Positions 43,489 to 52,815 are shown, counted from the first letter of the stretch. The stretch: DNA of 64,000 bases from Haloferax sp. Atlit-12N (GCF_003383095.1 NZ_PSYW01000002.1:124001-188000), one strand, 5' to 3'. The notes: generated from the sequence alone by a model not told the origin. Numbers and translations are program-made.

Positions 43489-44724
43489 ATGACTGTCCCC
43501 GCACTCGCCGCGGTGCTCCTCCGCCTCGCCTCGACGGCAACCCCCCTCCAGAGCGGTACCGTTCTCGATATCGCGTCGCTGTTCCCGACGTTCGAACTCC
43601 GCGTCGCCGCGAGCGTCCTCCTGACCGTCGTCGTCGTCGCGGTCTGGCGACTCGGCGCGCGACTCCACGACAAGGAGGTAGAGTTCGTTTCGATGCCGCT
43701 GTGGCACCTCTCGGTGACGGTCCTCCGACTCGTCGTCGTCGCCGGCGGCGGGGCGTTCGTCTTCGCGGTCTGGTCGCTGTCGGGCGACATCGGCACGATT
43801 TCCGCGCAGTACGACCTCAACAGACAGACGTTCGTCCGCATCGCGCTGTCGGCGGCGTTCGTCGTCGGCGCGTACGTCCTCACGAGCGTCCTCGGCCGGT
43901 TCATCGGCGAGATTGCGAGCACGCGCCCGGAGATTTCGGACCACCAGCGCGAAATCATCTACCGCATCGCGCAGGTGACGACCTACCTCACCACGCTCGC
44001 GGTCATCCTCGGCATCTGGCGGGCCGACCTCGGCGGCTTCCTCGTCGGCGCTGGTTTCCTCGGTATCGTGGTCGGTATGGCCGCGAGACAGACCCTCGGC
44101 GCGCTCATCGCTGGCTTCGTCATCATGTTCTCCCGACCGTTCGAAATCGGCGACTGGGTCGAGGTCGGCGACCACGAGGGCATCGTCACCGAAATCACGG
44201 TCGTGAACACGCGTATCCAGACGTTCGACGGCGAGTTCGTGATGATTCCGAACGACGTGGTGAGTTCGGAGAGCCTCGTCAACCGCAGTCGAAAGGGTCG
44301 ACTCCGCCTCGACGTCGAGGTCGGCGTCGACTACGAGACCGACCTCGACCGCGCCGCCGACGTGGCGCAGGCCGCCGTCGAAGACCTCGACGAGGTGCTG
44401 TCGGTGCCGAAGCCGCAGGTCGTCGCCAAGCAGTTCGGCGACTCGGCGGTCGTCCTCGGGGTACGCCCGTGGATAGACCGTCCGAGCGCCCGACGGTGGT
44501 GGCGCGCGCGGACCGCGACCATCTCGGCCGTCAGTGAGGCGTTCGCCGAGGAGGACATCACCATCCCGTTCCCGCAGCGCGAACTGTCCGAACGGAACCC
44601 CTCGCGACCGGTTCCGCTCACCGACCAGCAACCCGAGACGAGCCCCGAAGCCGACGGCGGCGTCGAGGACGGTGAAGGCGGCGACGACGAGGCCTCGACC
44701 GGCTCCAAGGGGGCCGAAGAATGA
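43489..44724 (+). CDS. MscS-family mechanosensitive channel
   Basis: A 411-residue membrane channel that releases solutes on hypo-osmotic shock. About five hydrophobic segments precede the pore region (DLGGFLVGAGFLGIVVGMAARQTLGALIAGFVIMF in pieces, about residues 180-215). The cytoplasmic MscS beta domain follows with RPFEIGDWVEVGDHEGIVTEI and MIPNDVVSSESLVN. The C-terminal 40 residues are acidic and disordered. It is wedged between ksgA and the HemK-type gene with overlap or near overlap on both sides, so it shares their transcript. Confidence 0.93.
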   Translation: MTVPALAAVLLRLASTATPLQSGTVLDIASLFPTFELRVAASVLLTVVVVAVWRLGARLHDKEVEFVSMPLWHLSVTVLRLVVVAGGGAFVFAVWSLSGDIGTISAQYDLNRQTFVRIALSAAFVVGAYVLTSVLGRFIGEIASTRPEISDHQREIIYRIAQVTTYLTTLAVILGIWRADLGGFLVGAGFLGIVVGMAARQTLGALIAGFVIMFSRPFEIGDWVEVGDHEGIVTEITVVNTRIQTFDGEFVMIPNDVVSSESLVNRSRKGRLRLDVEVGVDYETDLDRAADVAQAAVEDLDEVLSVPKPQVVAKQFGDSAVVLGVRPWIDRPSARRWWRARTATISAVSEAFAEEDITIPFPQRELSERNPSRPVPLTDQQPETSPEADGGVEDGEGGDDEASTGSKGAEE

Positions 44725-45317
44725 CCGACCTCGCCGAGCGCCGCGGAATGAACACCTCAGTCTACCAGCCCGCGGAGGACTCCGGACTGCTCGCGCAGGC
44801 CGCGGTCGGGCGCGTCTCGGGGCGCGTCCTCGAAGTCGGCACCGGCTCGGGCTGGGTCGCAGAGCGGCTCGCGACGAAGACCGACGCCGACGTGGTCGCG
44901 AGCGACCTCAACCCCCACGCCTGCCGGCAGGCGGCCGAGCGCGCCGCCGCGCTCCGAGCCGACGGCCACCGCGGCTTCGAGGTCGTCCGCGGGAGCCTCG
45001 TCGAACCGTTCCGCGACGACGCCTTCGACGCGGTGGCGTTCAACCCGCCGTACCTCCCCGAAGACCTCGAAGCCGCGCGCGACGACTGGATGGAAGTCGC
45101 GCTCACCGGCGGCGAGGACGGCCGCGAAATCATCGACCCTTTCCTCGACACGGTCGGGCGCGTCCTCAAACCGGGCGGCACCGTCTTCCTCCTCGTGAGT
45201 AGCTTCACCGGCTACGACGAGGTGCTCGCCCGCGCCGAGGCCAACGGCTTCGGCCACGAGGTCGTCGTTCAGGAGTCGTACCCCTACGAGACGCTCACGG
45301 TGCTCGCGTTGGAATAA
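44721..45317 (+). CDS. hemK: HemK2/PrmC-type release-factor glutamine methyltransferase
   Basis: A 198-residue class I SAM methyltransferase. It shows VYQPAEDSGLLAQAA, the SAM loop VLEVGTGSGWVAERLA, SDLNPHACRQA and the diagnostic NPPYLP motif for methylation of glutamine. The short length without the N-terminal PrmC domain matches archaeal and eukaryotic HemK2/Mtq2, which modify the GGQ motif of aRF1, normally together with Trm112; no Trm112 gene is in the window. It overlaps the MscS gene by four bases. An alternative start lies at the inner ATG (MNTSVYQP). Confidence 0.9.
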   Translation: MTDLAERRGMNTSVYQPAEDSGLLAQAAVGRVSGRVLEVGTGSGWVAERLATKTDADVVASDLNPHACRQAAERAAALRADGHRGFEVVRGSLVEPFRDDAFDAVAFNPPYLPEDLEAARDDWMEVALTGGEDGREIIDPFLDTVGRVLKPGGTVFLLVSSFTGYDEVLARAEANGFGHEVVVQESYPYETLTVLALE

Positions 45318-45376
45318 CCAATGCGCATATGTTGATACAGGAAATATTATACACCGTCATTTCTTAGCCAGGAGTG

Positions 45377-46384
45377 ATGACTGAACTCGTCTCGACGACA
45401 CCGGGACTGTATCCCCTCCCGGATTGGGCGAAACAGGAGCTTTCCGACCTCAAGGGCCACCAGAAACACGACCTCATCTCCGGTACCGAGGGCGCAGACA
45501 TCGTGAGCGCGTACGACCGCGCTCGCGAGGAAGTCGTCTCCGAGCAGACTGACGCCGGCCTCGACCGCGTCGTCGAGGGGCAACTCCGCTGGGACGACAT
45601 GCTCGCGCACCCGCTGACGGTCCACGAGAACGTCGAGACCGGCGGCATCGTCCGCTACTACGACAACAACAACTTCTACCGCGACCCGCAGGTCCGCGGC
45701 GAACTCACCTTCTCCGGCGACGTCGCGGACGAACTCGACGCCACCGCCGACCTCCTCGGCGGCGAGTCGCTGCAGGCGGTCCTCCCCGGCCCGTACTCGC
45801 TTTCGGACCTCGCCACCGACGAGCACTACGGTGACGAGGCCGACTTCCTCGACGCCGTGAGCGAGTTCCTCGCGGGCGAGGTCGACGCCTTCCCCGACCA
45901 CGAGACGCTGTTCCTCCTCGAGCCCTCGCTCGTGTTCTCGCCGCCGGGCGAGGACGTCGACGAGCGCGTCCCCGAGGCAATCTCCGCCGTCTCCGACGCG
46001 ACCGACGCCGACGTGGTCGTCCACACCTACTGGGGCGCGCTCGACGAGAAGGTCTACGCGCACCTCATGGACGCCGACGTGGACGCCATCGGCTTCGACT
46101 TCGTCGCCGGCGACCGCGACCAGACGCTCTACAACGTCAACGAGTACGGCACGAAAGACGACATCGCTCTGGGCCTCGTCGACGGCCAGAACACGCTGGT
46201 CGAAGACCCCGCGACGGTCCGCGAGCGCGTCGAGTGGACCCTCGACAACATCCAGAGCCAGACGTTCGACACCGCCTACGTGACCTCCAACACCGAACTG
46301 TTCTACCTGCCTGAGAACCGCGCGACGGAGAAGCTCGCCGCCCTCGCGGCCGCTACCGAGGACGAACTGGAGGTGGAAGCATGA
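45377..46384 (+). CDS. metE: MetE-like protein 1, zinc cysteines missing
   Basis: A 335-residue protein with the MetE/UROD-type barrel (VVEGQLRWDDMLAHPL, LPGPYSLSDLATDEHYGD, YNVNEYGTKDDIALGLVDGQNT). It is a paralogue of the gene immediately downstream, which it overlaps by four bases. The zinc-site His is kept (His216 in VVHTYWG), but the two cysteines expected from the MetE family are a Tyr (218) and, in the C-terminal loop YVTSNTELFYLP, a Thr. It may act as a partner or bind another ligand. ATG 45377 is preferred; a TATA-like TATTATAC near 45347 supports a leaderless start. Confidence 0.88.
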   Translation: MTELVSTTPGLYPLPDWAKQELSDLKGHQKHDLISGTEGADIVSAYDRAREEVVSEQTDAGLDRVVEGQLRWDDMLAHPLTVHENVETGGIVRYYDNNNFYRDPQVRGELTFSGDVADELDATADLLGGESLQAVLPGPYSLSDLATDEHYGDEADFLDAVSEFLAGEVDAFPDHETLFLLEPSLVFSPPGEDVDERVPEAISAVSDATDADVVVHTYWGALDEKVYAHLMDADVDAIGFDFVAGDRDQTLYNVNEYGTKDDIALGLVDGQNTLVEDPATVRERVEWTLDNIQSQTFDTAYVTSNTELFYLPENRATEKLAALAAATEDELEVEA

Positions 46385-47454
46385 GCCGCGACGCCGAGAA
46401 CCGCGAGCAGTTCCGCCCCGAGAACCACGACAACGAGCACTTCCTGCTCACCACCGTCGTCGGCTCCTACCCGAAGCCCAAGTGGCTCAACCGCGCCAAC
46501 GACCTCGCGGAGGACCCCGACTCCAAGTTCACGCAGGAGCACCTCCACGAGGCTCACGACGACGCCTGTCGAGTCATCACGCACGAACACGAGCGCTCCG
46601 GCCTCGACACCGTCGTCGACGGCGAGATGCGCCGCGAGGAGATGGTCGAGTACTTCGCCCACCGCATCCCCGGCTACGAGTTCAACGGCCCGGTGAAGGT
46701 GTGGGGTCACAACTACTTCGACAAGCCCTCTGTCGTCGGCGAGGTCGAGTACGACGAGCCGTGGCTGGTCGACGAGTTCGAGTTCACGAGCGACGTGGCC
46801 TCCAAGCCCGTCAAGGTGCCCATCACGGGCCCCTACACGCTCGCGAGCTGGTCCTTCAACGAGCACTACGACTCCGAGGCGGACCTCGCGTACGCGCTGG
46901 CCGACCTCGTCAACGAGGAAATCGAGAAGCTCGTCGAGGCGGGCGCGACCTACATCCAGATCGACGAGCCCGCGCTGGCGACGACGCCGGACGACCACGC
47001 CATCGTCGGCGAGTGTCTCGAACGCATCGTCGCGGGCATCTCCGACGAGGTCCGCATCGGCCTCCACGTCTGTTACGGTGACTACTCCCGCATCTACCCT
47101 GAACTCAACGACTACCCCATCGACGAGTTCGACGTGGAACTCTGCAACGGCGGCTACGAGCAGATCGACGTGTTCACTGACCCCGAGTTCGAGCCGGACC
47201 TCGCGCTCGGCGTCCTCGACGTGCACACCACCGAAGTCGAGACCGTCGAGGAGATTAAGGAGAACATCAAGCAGGGCCTGAAGGTCGTCCCGCCGGAGAA
47301 GCTCACCGTCTCGCCCGACTGCGGCGTGAAGCTCCTCCCTCGCGAGGTCGCCTACCAGAAGATGGAGAACATGGTTCAGGCCGCCCGCGAGGTCGAAGCC
47401 GAACTCGACGCCGGCGAAATCGACCTCGACGCGCCCGTCCCGCAGGCCGACTGA
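46381..47454 (+). CDS. metE: Methionine synthase, cobalamin-independent (MetE C-terminal type)
   Basis: A 357-residue protein equivalent to the catalytic C-terminal half of bacterial MetE, transferring a methyl group to homocysteine. The zinc ligands are all present: HVC in GLHVCYGDYS, the acidic residue in ELCNGGYEQ, and the Cys in VSPDCGVKLLP. Other family segments are TTVVGSYPKPKWL, GEMRREEMVEYF and QIDEPALATTPDD. Archaeal MetE cores usually take methyl groups from a corrinoid protein or unknown donor, not from polyglutamyl folate. The upstream overlapping paralogue lacks the zinc cysteines. Confidence 0.94.
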   Translation: MSRDAENREQFRPENHDNEHFLLTTVVGSYPKPKWLNRANDLAEDPDSKFTQEHLHEAHDDACRVITHEHERSGLDTVVDGEMRREEMVEYFAHRIPGYEFNGPVKVWGHNYFDKPSVVGEVEYDEPWLVDEFEFTSDVASKPVKVPITGPYTLASWSFNEHYDSEADLAYALADLVNEEIEKLVEAGATYIQIDEPALATTPDDHAIVGECLERIVAGISDEVRIGLHVCYGDYSRIYPELNDYPIDEFDVELCNGGYEQIDVFTDPEFEPDLALGVLDVHTTEVETVEEIKENIKQGLKVVPPEKLTVSPDCGVKLLPREVAYQKMENMVQAAREVEAELDAGEIDLDAPVPQAD

Positions 47455-47604
47455 GCGACCCGACCCGTCGTTCCCCGTTCGTTCTTTTTACGCCGCATCG
47501 AACACGTAGCGCCGCGGAACTGTCCCGCGTTCTCGTCGCCGTGAGTGTCACGGCTCCCTCCACGTGAAATAAATGTTAACATACCACACAACGTATCGTT
47601 CGGT

Positions 47605-48117
47605 ATGGGCACCGAATCAGTCGCACCGGAACGGACGAACGTCGAACTGTGCCGCCGATACGTCGGGGAGTTCGTCAACGAGGGGGACGCGGCGGCGGCC
47701 GAGGAGTTAGTTCGCGAGGATGTCGTCACTCACCAGTTGGGCGTCGGCGTCGAACAAGTGGGGAGAGACGCGCTGGTCGACCAGATACTCGGCTTCCGCG
47801 GGGCAGTCCCCGACTGGCACCTCGCGGTCGAAGACGCGGTCGGCGAGGGCGACCGGGTGATGATGCGACTCACGGCGCGGGGGACGCCGCAGGAGCCGTG
47901 GGGGAACCTCGTCCCGACCGGGAAGTCGTTCGAGCAACCGGCGTTCTTCGTCTTCCGCCTCGAAGACGGCCGCATCGTCGAGCAGTGGAACCTCGTGAAT
48001 CTGATGGGAATCGCGCGCCAACTCGGCTTGCTCCCACCGGGTCCGCGGGTCATCGCCAAGGTGGCGGCCCACCGTATTCGGTCGCGCCTCGGCGGTGGTC
48101 GGCGACGGCGCGCCTGA
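47605..48117 (+). CDS. SnoaL-like ester cyclase-fold protein
   Basis: A 170-residue protein with the alpha+beta barrel of the SnoaL/NTF2-like group: NVELCRRYVGEFVNEGDAAAAEELV, FRGAVPDWHLAVEDAVGEGDRVMMRLTARGT split across the middle, and FRLEDGRIVEQWNLVNLMG. SnoaL enzymes close polyketide rings, but most relatives have unknown functions and no polyketide genes are present here. The last 25 residues are basic (HRIRSRLGGGRRRRA), odd for a halophile, and suggest nucleic-acid or membrane contact. TATA-like AATAAATG lies upstream near 47567. Confidence 0.82.
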   Translation: MGTESVAPERTNVELCRRYVGEFVNEGDAAAAEELVREDVVTHQLGVGVEQVGRDALVDQILGFRGAVPDWHLAVEDAVGEGDRVMMRLTARGTPQEPWGNLVPTGKSFEQPAFFVFRLEDGRIVEQWNLVNLMGIARQLGLLPPGPRVIAKVAAHRIRSRLGGGRRRRA

Positions 48118-48143
48118 CGACCCGCCAGTACCGGTTGCGCGAA

Positions 48144-48701
48144 TTAAACGCGCTCGGTCTCGAACGAAGACGCGAGTGCGGTATCGTCGTCGGGTCCACG
48201 GTGGCCCCTGTTTCCGACGCGCCATCCGCCGTCGGAACCGCGCACTAGCGGAAGCTCCGCGCCGACGGCGTCCGAAATCTCTTCTGGGGGCACGTCGCAC
48301 GCGGCGGCGATGCGCTCGAACCGCGACCCACCGGTCAGCGCCTCGGGAACGGGTACCCAGACGGTCGCGGTCCGGTCGTCGGGCGTCGCGAGCGCGAGGT
48401 CGAGCCGCACGCCGTCTCGGCGAGAGAACCGGGTGAGTCCGCTCGCGCCACGCCGCCGCTCGGGGACGACATTCGTGACGACGCCCGAATCGACGTGGTC
48501 GAGCGCGCGCAGGCCGGCCACGCGGAGTTCCACGTCGCGGATGTCGGTCGGCCCGAGGACGACCGGCCGCACGAGCGTCGAGAGCGTCACCACCAGCCGC
48601 GTGGCCGTCCACGCCGCTACCGCGGTCGCGCCGAGCATCGCCACCGCGCCGACGACGAACAGCGCCGCGAGCGCGAGGAGTACGAGTTCCACTTCGACCA
48701 T
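48144..48701 (-). CDS. Membrane-anchored haloarchaeal protein, function unknown
   Basis: A 185-residue protein. The N-terminus is a hydrophobic helix pair (VELVLLALAALFVVGAVAMLG and AVAAWTATRLVVTL), after which a soluble domain of about 130 residues should face the cytoplasm or exterior: ELRVAGLRALDHVDSGVVTN, RRDGVRLDLALATPD, WVPVPEALTGGSRFERIAAACDV. The final 40 residues are glycine-rich and loose. I do not recognise the family. It stands alone between a SnoaL-like gene (convergent) and ndk, with a 216-base gap on the ndk side in which I see no gene. Confidence 0.75.
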   Translation of the reverse strand: MVEVELVLLALAALFVVGAVAMLGATAVAAWTATRLVVTLSTLVRPVVLGPTDIRDVELRVAGLRALDHVDSGVVTNVVPERRRGASGLTRFSRRDGVRLDLALATPDDRTATVWVPVPEALTGGSRFERIAAACDVPPEEISDAVGAELPLVRGSDGGWRVGNRGHRGPDDDTALASSFETERV

Positions 48702-48917
48702 GTGACACGTTTCGCCGGGCGACGAGAAAACCGTTGTTCGCCGCGTAGTGGACGGTCAGGGCGCGGAGACGGTCGCCGCCGACCGCGGATGACCGATGGT
48801 AGAATCCCGCACACCGAACCGACGAGAACGCCCTCTCGGCGGCTGGAGCGCGGACGAGAGGGGAGGACGTGGCCGCCGCTCCTCTCGGAAGAAAGCGTGA
48901 GAACCGCGAGACGAGAC

Positions 48918-49382
48918 TTATTCGTAGAGCCAGGTCTCGTCGATGCGCTCGTAGTCGACGAGTTCGTCCTCGTCGAAGAAGAGCGCGATTTCGCGCTCGT
49001 TCGCGCCCTCGTCCTCGTGGTCGGAGCCGTGGATGACGTTCCGGCCGAGGTCGAGACCGTAGTCGCCGCGGATGGTGCCGGGAGCGGACTCTGCGGGGTC
49101 CGTCTCGCCCATCATGCCGCGGACCTGTCGCGTCGCGTCCTGTCCTTCCCAGACCATCGCGAAGACGGGACCGGACGTGATGAAGTCGACGAGACCCTCG
49201 AAGAAGGGCTTGCCCTCGTGCTCACCGTAGTGGTCGTGGGCGAGCTCCTCGTCGATCTGCATGAACTTGCCGCCGACCATCTTGAGACCGCGGTCCTCGA
49301 AGCGGGAGACGATGTCTCCGATGAGGCCGCGCTGGACGCCGTCGGGCTTGACCATCACGAAGGTGCGCTCTGCGTCGGACAT
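48918..49382 (-). CDS. ndk: Nucleoside diphosphate kinase
   Basis: A 154-residue enzyme that balances NTP and dNTP pools by phosphate transfer through a phospho-histidine. It shows [19 protein letters not shown] at the start, [37 protein letters not shown] and the active-site histidine in [22 protein letters not shown]. The length is standard. It is the last gene of rpl7ae-rps28e-rpl24e-ndk, a set conserved in archaea, and its ATG overlaps the rpl24e stop by one base. Confidence 0.98.
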   Translation of the reverse strand: MSDAERTFVMVKPDGVQRGLIGDIVSRFEDRGLKMVGGKFMQIDEELAHDHYGEHEGKPFFEGLVDFITSGPVFAMVWEGQDATRQVRGMMGETDPAESAPGTIRGDYGLDLGRNVIHGSDHEDEGANEREIALFFDEDELVDYERIDETWLYE

Positions 49383-49582
49383 CAGTTGTCCTCCGACTTG
49401 CCGCTCGCGCGGCGGCCGGCCTCCGTCCACTCGAGGTCGCGGGCCTCGCGGCCGAGGAAGTAGTTCTTCTCGGCCTTCGAGTCCTTGAAGTGGAGGATGG
49501 TGCCGTCGGTCTTGACGTACATCGTGCCCGTGCCGGGCTCGATCTCTTCACCGCTGTAGTCGCACGTGCGCTTCTCGACCAT
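49382..49582 (-). CDS. rpl24e: 50S ribosomal protein L24e
   Basis: A 66-residue eL24 with a zinc-finger-type fold. It keeps the first cysteine region as [20 protein letters not shown] and the later [20 protein letters not shown]. The usual four zinc cysteines of the family are reduced to one here, so it should fold without zinc, as in other halophiles with this form. It lies between rps28e and ndk in the same operon. Confidence 0.95.
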   Translation of the reverse strand: MVEKRTCDYSGEEIEPGTGTMYVKTDGTILHFKDSKAEKNYFLGREARDLEWTEAGRRASGKSEDN

Positions 49583-49584
49583 TG

Positions 49585-49809
49585 TTACTGCCCTCCGATG
49601 GAGTCGGCGTCACGCTGAGTCTCGCGGAGCTGGAGGATGTCGCCCTCGCGGACGGGACCCAGCACGTTTCGCGTGATGATACGGCCCTGGTTGGAGCCTT
49701 CGCGGATGCGGCACTTGACCTGCATGGCCTCGCCGTGCATCCCAGTCTTTCCAACGACTTCGATGACTTCGGCAGGCGTCGAGTCGCTGGCTTGTTCGTC
49801 CGCGCTCAT
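49585..49809 (-). CDS. rps28e: 30S ribosomal protein S28e
   Basis: A 74-residue eS28, an OB-like small-subunit protein near the mRNA exit. Conserved segments are [38 protein letters not shown] and [18 protein letters not shown]. It follows rpl7ae by six bases and precedes rpl24e by two. Confidence 0.98.
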   Translation of the reverse strand: MSADEQASDSTPAEVIEVVGKTGMHGEAMQVKCRIREGSNQGRIITRNVLGPVREGDILQLRETQRDADSIGGQ

Positions 49810-49815
49810 GGTCGG

Positions 49816-50178
49816 TTATCGAAGGTCCTCGACCTTAGTCGCGATGTCCTCGACATCGTCGGACGCGTCGCCGGCGTCGACGATGGCGGCCGCGGCACTA
49901 CCGACTTCGAGGCCGGCGGCGTGACCGATGTCGTCCTGCGTCTCGACGAAGATGAACGGAATGCCCTTCTCGTCGGCGAGTTCGGGCAGGTGCATGACGA
50001 TCTCCTCGGGGGAGACGTCTTCCGCGATGAGGACGAGCTGGGCGTTGCCCCGCTCGATGGACTTGGTCGTTTCGTTGGTTCCTTTCTTCACGATACCAGT
50101 ATCTCGGGCGACCTCGAGCGCCTCGACGGCGCTGTCAGCGAGGTCGGCCGGTACGTCGAAGTCTACGTAAACAGCCAT
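49816..50178 (-). CDS. rpl7ae: 50S ribosomal protein L7Ae
   Basis: A 120-residue K-turn-binding protein. In archaea it serves in the ribosome, in box C/D and H/ACA guide particles and in RNase P. It shows [44 protein letters not shown] in overlapping conserved pieces and the terminal [11 protein letters not shown]. It heads the operon and, unusually for this genome, has a leader of about 120 bases with a Shine-Dalgarno-like AGGTGA, described separately. L7Ae is known to repress its own mRNA in another archaeon through a leader K-turn. Confidence 0.98.
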   Translation of the reverse strand: MAVYVDFDVPADLADSAVEALEVARDTGIVKKGTNETTKSIERGNAQLVLIAEDVSPEEIVMHLPELADEKGIPFIFVETQDDIGHAAGLEVGSAAAAIVDAGDASDDVEDIATKVEDLR

Positions 50179-50331
50179 TGTTGTTCACCTATATCCTGCT
50201 CGCGGGCTCGACTCCCTCGCCGGTATCACACCGGTCGGTCGGTCGCGACCGGTCAACGATTTCCCTACGGCGAGGAGGTTCATCAACCCCGGACAGGCTG
50301 TAACCACTCTTTGCTCCGGCCCCCATAAAAG
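50179..50331 (-). promoter_or_regulatory. rpl7ae promoter and long structured leader
   Basis: On the minus strand a TATA box (CTTTTATG, 50324-50331) predicts a start near 50300, giving a leader of about 120 bases. It contains a perfect hairpin with 8-base arms ACCGGTCG (50230-50253), a TTGATGAA segment near 50278-50285 resembling half of a K-turn, and AGGTGA shortly before the ATG. Such a long leader is exceptional among the leaderless genes here and suggests post-transcriptional control, perhaps by L7Ae itself. Confidence 0.5.
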
Positions 50332-50550
50332 CGCTTTCAAAATCGTACCGGCGTGCGACGCGTCCGCACGACCCGCGAATCGCCCGATTTCTCGCCGATC
50401 ACAACGCCCCGAACCACCGTGTCGATTGCTCACATAACTCACATTCGGCGGAGTGTGACGCCCCACCAAAACCACCGCTGTGCCGACCGAATTGCTGGTC
50501 GCTCGCACCCGACCGAAGGAAGTGAATAGCCGCGCCGGCGTATCCATCCC

Positions 50551-52815
50551 ATGACCAGACTCGGCGACGACCCCGACGTCGAGGCGCTCGCCGCCGCCCG
50601 CCGCGAGGAGGCGATGGCGACGAACCAGCGACGCCTCCTCGTCCTCGCCGGCGACCGGGACGCCGGCATCGACGCCGCCTTCGACGCGGTCCGCGGAGCC
50701 GACGTGCCCGACGACGAGGTGACGTTCGTCACCGCCCGGGAGGGCTTTCGCTTCCACCGCGTCGAACCGAAGCGCGCCTCGTCGCTCCTCGGGACGACCC
50801 GGACGCTCGTCGTCCTCGACGCCCACGAGGAGTTCTCGGCGAACGCGCTCGGCCGCGTCGCCGGCGCGGTCGACGGCGGCGGCCTGCTCGTTTTGCTCAC
50901 CCCCTCTCTCGACGAGTGGGCGGTCCGCCGCGACTCCTTCGACGAGCGACTGGCCGTCCCGCCGTTTTCCATCGGCGACGTAACCGGTCGCTTCCGCGGC
51001 CGACTCGTCTCGACGCTCCGGGACCACCCCGGCGTCGCCCTCGTGGATCTCGATTCGGGAACCGTCGAACGCGACGGCGCGTACCGACAGGGAATCAGCT
51101 TCGACGCCGCCCCGCCGCGGGTGCCGAGAGAGAAAGACCGCCGGTTCCCGCGTCGCGCCTACGAGGACTGTCTCACCGCCGACCAGTCCGACGCGCTCGC
51201 TGCCCTCGAAGCGCTGTCCGAACCGGGAACCGCCGTCGTCGTGGAGGCCGACCGCGGCCGCGGGAAGTCGAGCGCCGCGGGCCTCGCCGCCGGAAGTCTC
51301 GCGGCCGAGGGCAAGGACGTGGTCGTGACCGCGCCCGGGAAGCGAAACGCCGCCGAGGTGTTCGCCCGCGCCGAGCGACTCCTCTCCGAACTTGGCGCGC
51401 TCCGTGAGGGCGGCGCGGACGACTTCGATATCTTGTCCGAACGCGGCGGTCGGGTCCGGTACGTCCCGCCGACAGAAGCCGGCGATGCAGCGGCCGACGC
51501 CGACGCGCTCGTCGTGGACGAGGCGGCCGCCCTTCCCGTCAGGCTCCTCGAATCGTTCCTCGCCGCGCCCGCGGTCGCTTTCTGTACGACCGTCCGCGGC
51601 TACGAGGGCGCGGGTCGCGGCTTCGCCGTCCGCTTCCGCGACCGCCTCGACGACGCGGACCGCGAGGTGACCGACGCGCGCCTCGACGACCCGATTCGCT
51701 ACGCCGCCGGCGACCCCGTCGAGTCGTGGACGTTCCGCGCGCTCCTCCTCGACGCTCGGCCGCCGGTCGACCAGCTCGTCACGGACGCGACGCCGGAGTC
51801 AACGTCCTACCGGGCGCTTTCGCCCGATGACCTCCTGGCGGACGAGCACCTGCTCCGCGAGGCGTTCGGCCTGCTCGTCCTCGCGCACTACCGGACCGAA
51901 CCGGACGACCTCGCTCGCCTCCTCGACGCCCCGAACCTGACGCTTCGGGCGCTCACCCACGAGGGACGCGTCGTCTCGGTCGCGCTCCTCGCGCGCGAGG
52001 GTGGCCTCGACGCCGACACCCGCCAGCACATGTACGACGGCGGCCGCATCCGCGGGAACATGCTCCCCGACGTGTTCACGAGCCAACTCCGCGACGAGGA
52101 CGCGGGCGTCCCCGTGGGCTACCGCGTGATGCGCATCGCCACCCACCACGCGGTCCGGTCGTCTGGTCTCGGCTCACGGCTCCTCTCGGAGATACGCGAC
52201 GAGTTCGCGGACGACGCGGACTACCTCGGCGTCGGCTTCGGCGCGACACCCGAACTCCTCTCGTTCTGGCGTGACAACGGCTACGGCACGGTCCACCTTT
52301 CGACCACCAGAAACGACACCAGCGGCGAGTACTCGGCGCTCATGATGCACCCCCTGTCGCCCGCCGGCCGCGACCTCCGCGACCGCCACGCGGCGTGGTT
52401 CCGCGGCCGCGTTAGCGACGTGCTCGGCGACGCCCTCTCGGACCTCGACGCCGACGTGGCGCGGGCCGCCCTCGCCGCCGTCGACACCGCCGCCGAACCC
52501 GACCTCTCCGAATACGAGTGGCGCGTCATCGTGGGCGCGTCCTACGGGCCGGGGCTCTACACGACCGCGCCCGGCGCGTTCCGGCGACTCGGCCTCGCGC
52601 ACCTCACGAACCCCGAGCGGGCCTCGCTCACGCCCCGAGAGGAGCGACTGCTGGTCCGCAAGGTCCTCCAGACGCGGCCGTGGAGCGTCGTCGCCGACGA
52701 ACTCGACTTCCACTCGACCGCGGGGGCCATGCGCGCGCTCGGCGACGCCTACGAACCGCTCGTGGACGAGTACGGCACCGACGCGGCCCACGAGGAACGC
52801 GAGCGATTCCGGTGA
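50551..52815 (+). CDS. tmcA: tRNA/rRNA cytidine acetyltransferase TmcA
   Basis: A 754-residue RNA acetylase making N4-acetylcytidine using acetyl-CoA and ATP. Residues 1-180 form the N-terminal domain. From about 205 is the RecD-like helicase domain: LTADQSDALAALEAL, Walker A EADRGRGKSSAAG and VVDEAAALPVRLLESFL. A GNAT domain follows (about 455-620) with GNMLPDVFTSQ and the acetyl-CoA loop HHAVRSSGLGSRLL. The C-terminal tRNA-binding tail ends near residue 754. The bacterial enzyme modifies the wobble base of elongator tRNA-Met; archaeal ones also modify rRNA. Confidence 0.94.
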   Translation: MTRLGDDPDVEALAAARREEAMATNQRRLLVLAGDRDAGIDAAFDAVRGADVPDDEVTFVTAREGFRFHRVEPKRASSLLGTTRTLVVLDAHEEFSANALGRVAGAVDGGGLLVLLTPSLDEWAVRRDSFDERLAVPPFSIGDVTGRFRGRLVSTLRDHPGVALVDLDSGTVERDGAYRQGISFDAAPPRVPREKDRRFPRRAYEDCLTADQSDALAALEALSEPGTAVVVEADRGRGKSSAAGLAAGSLAAEGKDVVVTAPGKRNAAEVFARAERLLSELGALREGGADDFDILSERGGRVRYVPPTEAGDAAADADALVVDEAAALPVRLLESFLAAPAVAFCTTVRGYEGAGRGFAVRFRDRLDDADREVTDARLDDPIRYAAGDPVESWTFRALLLDARPPVDQLVTDATPESTSYRALSPDDLLADEHLLREAFGLLVLAHYRTEPDDLARLLDAPNLTLRALTHEGRVVSVALLAREGGLDADTRQHMYDGGRIRGNMLPDVFTSQLRDEDAGVPVGYRVMRIATHHAVRSSGLGSRLLSEIRDEFADDADYLGVGFGATPELLSFWRDNGYGTVHLSTTRNDTSGEYSALMMHPLSPAGRDLRDRHAAWFRGRVSDVLGDALSDLDADVARAALAAVDTAAEPDLSEYEWRVIVGASYGPGLYTTAPGAFRRLGLAHLTNPERASLTPREERLLVRKVLQTRPWSVVADELDFHSTAGAMRALGDAYEPLVDEYGTDAAHEERERFR

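Noticed and set aside
48702..48917. Small gene between the unknown membrane protein and ndk
   Set aside because: The one open frame from the ATG near 48789 runs on into the antisense of ndk and has no start signal or protein-like composition.
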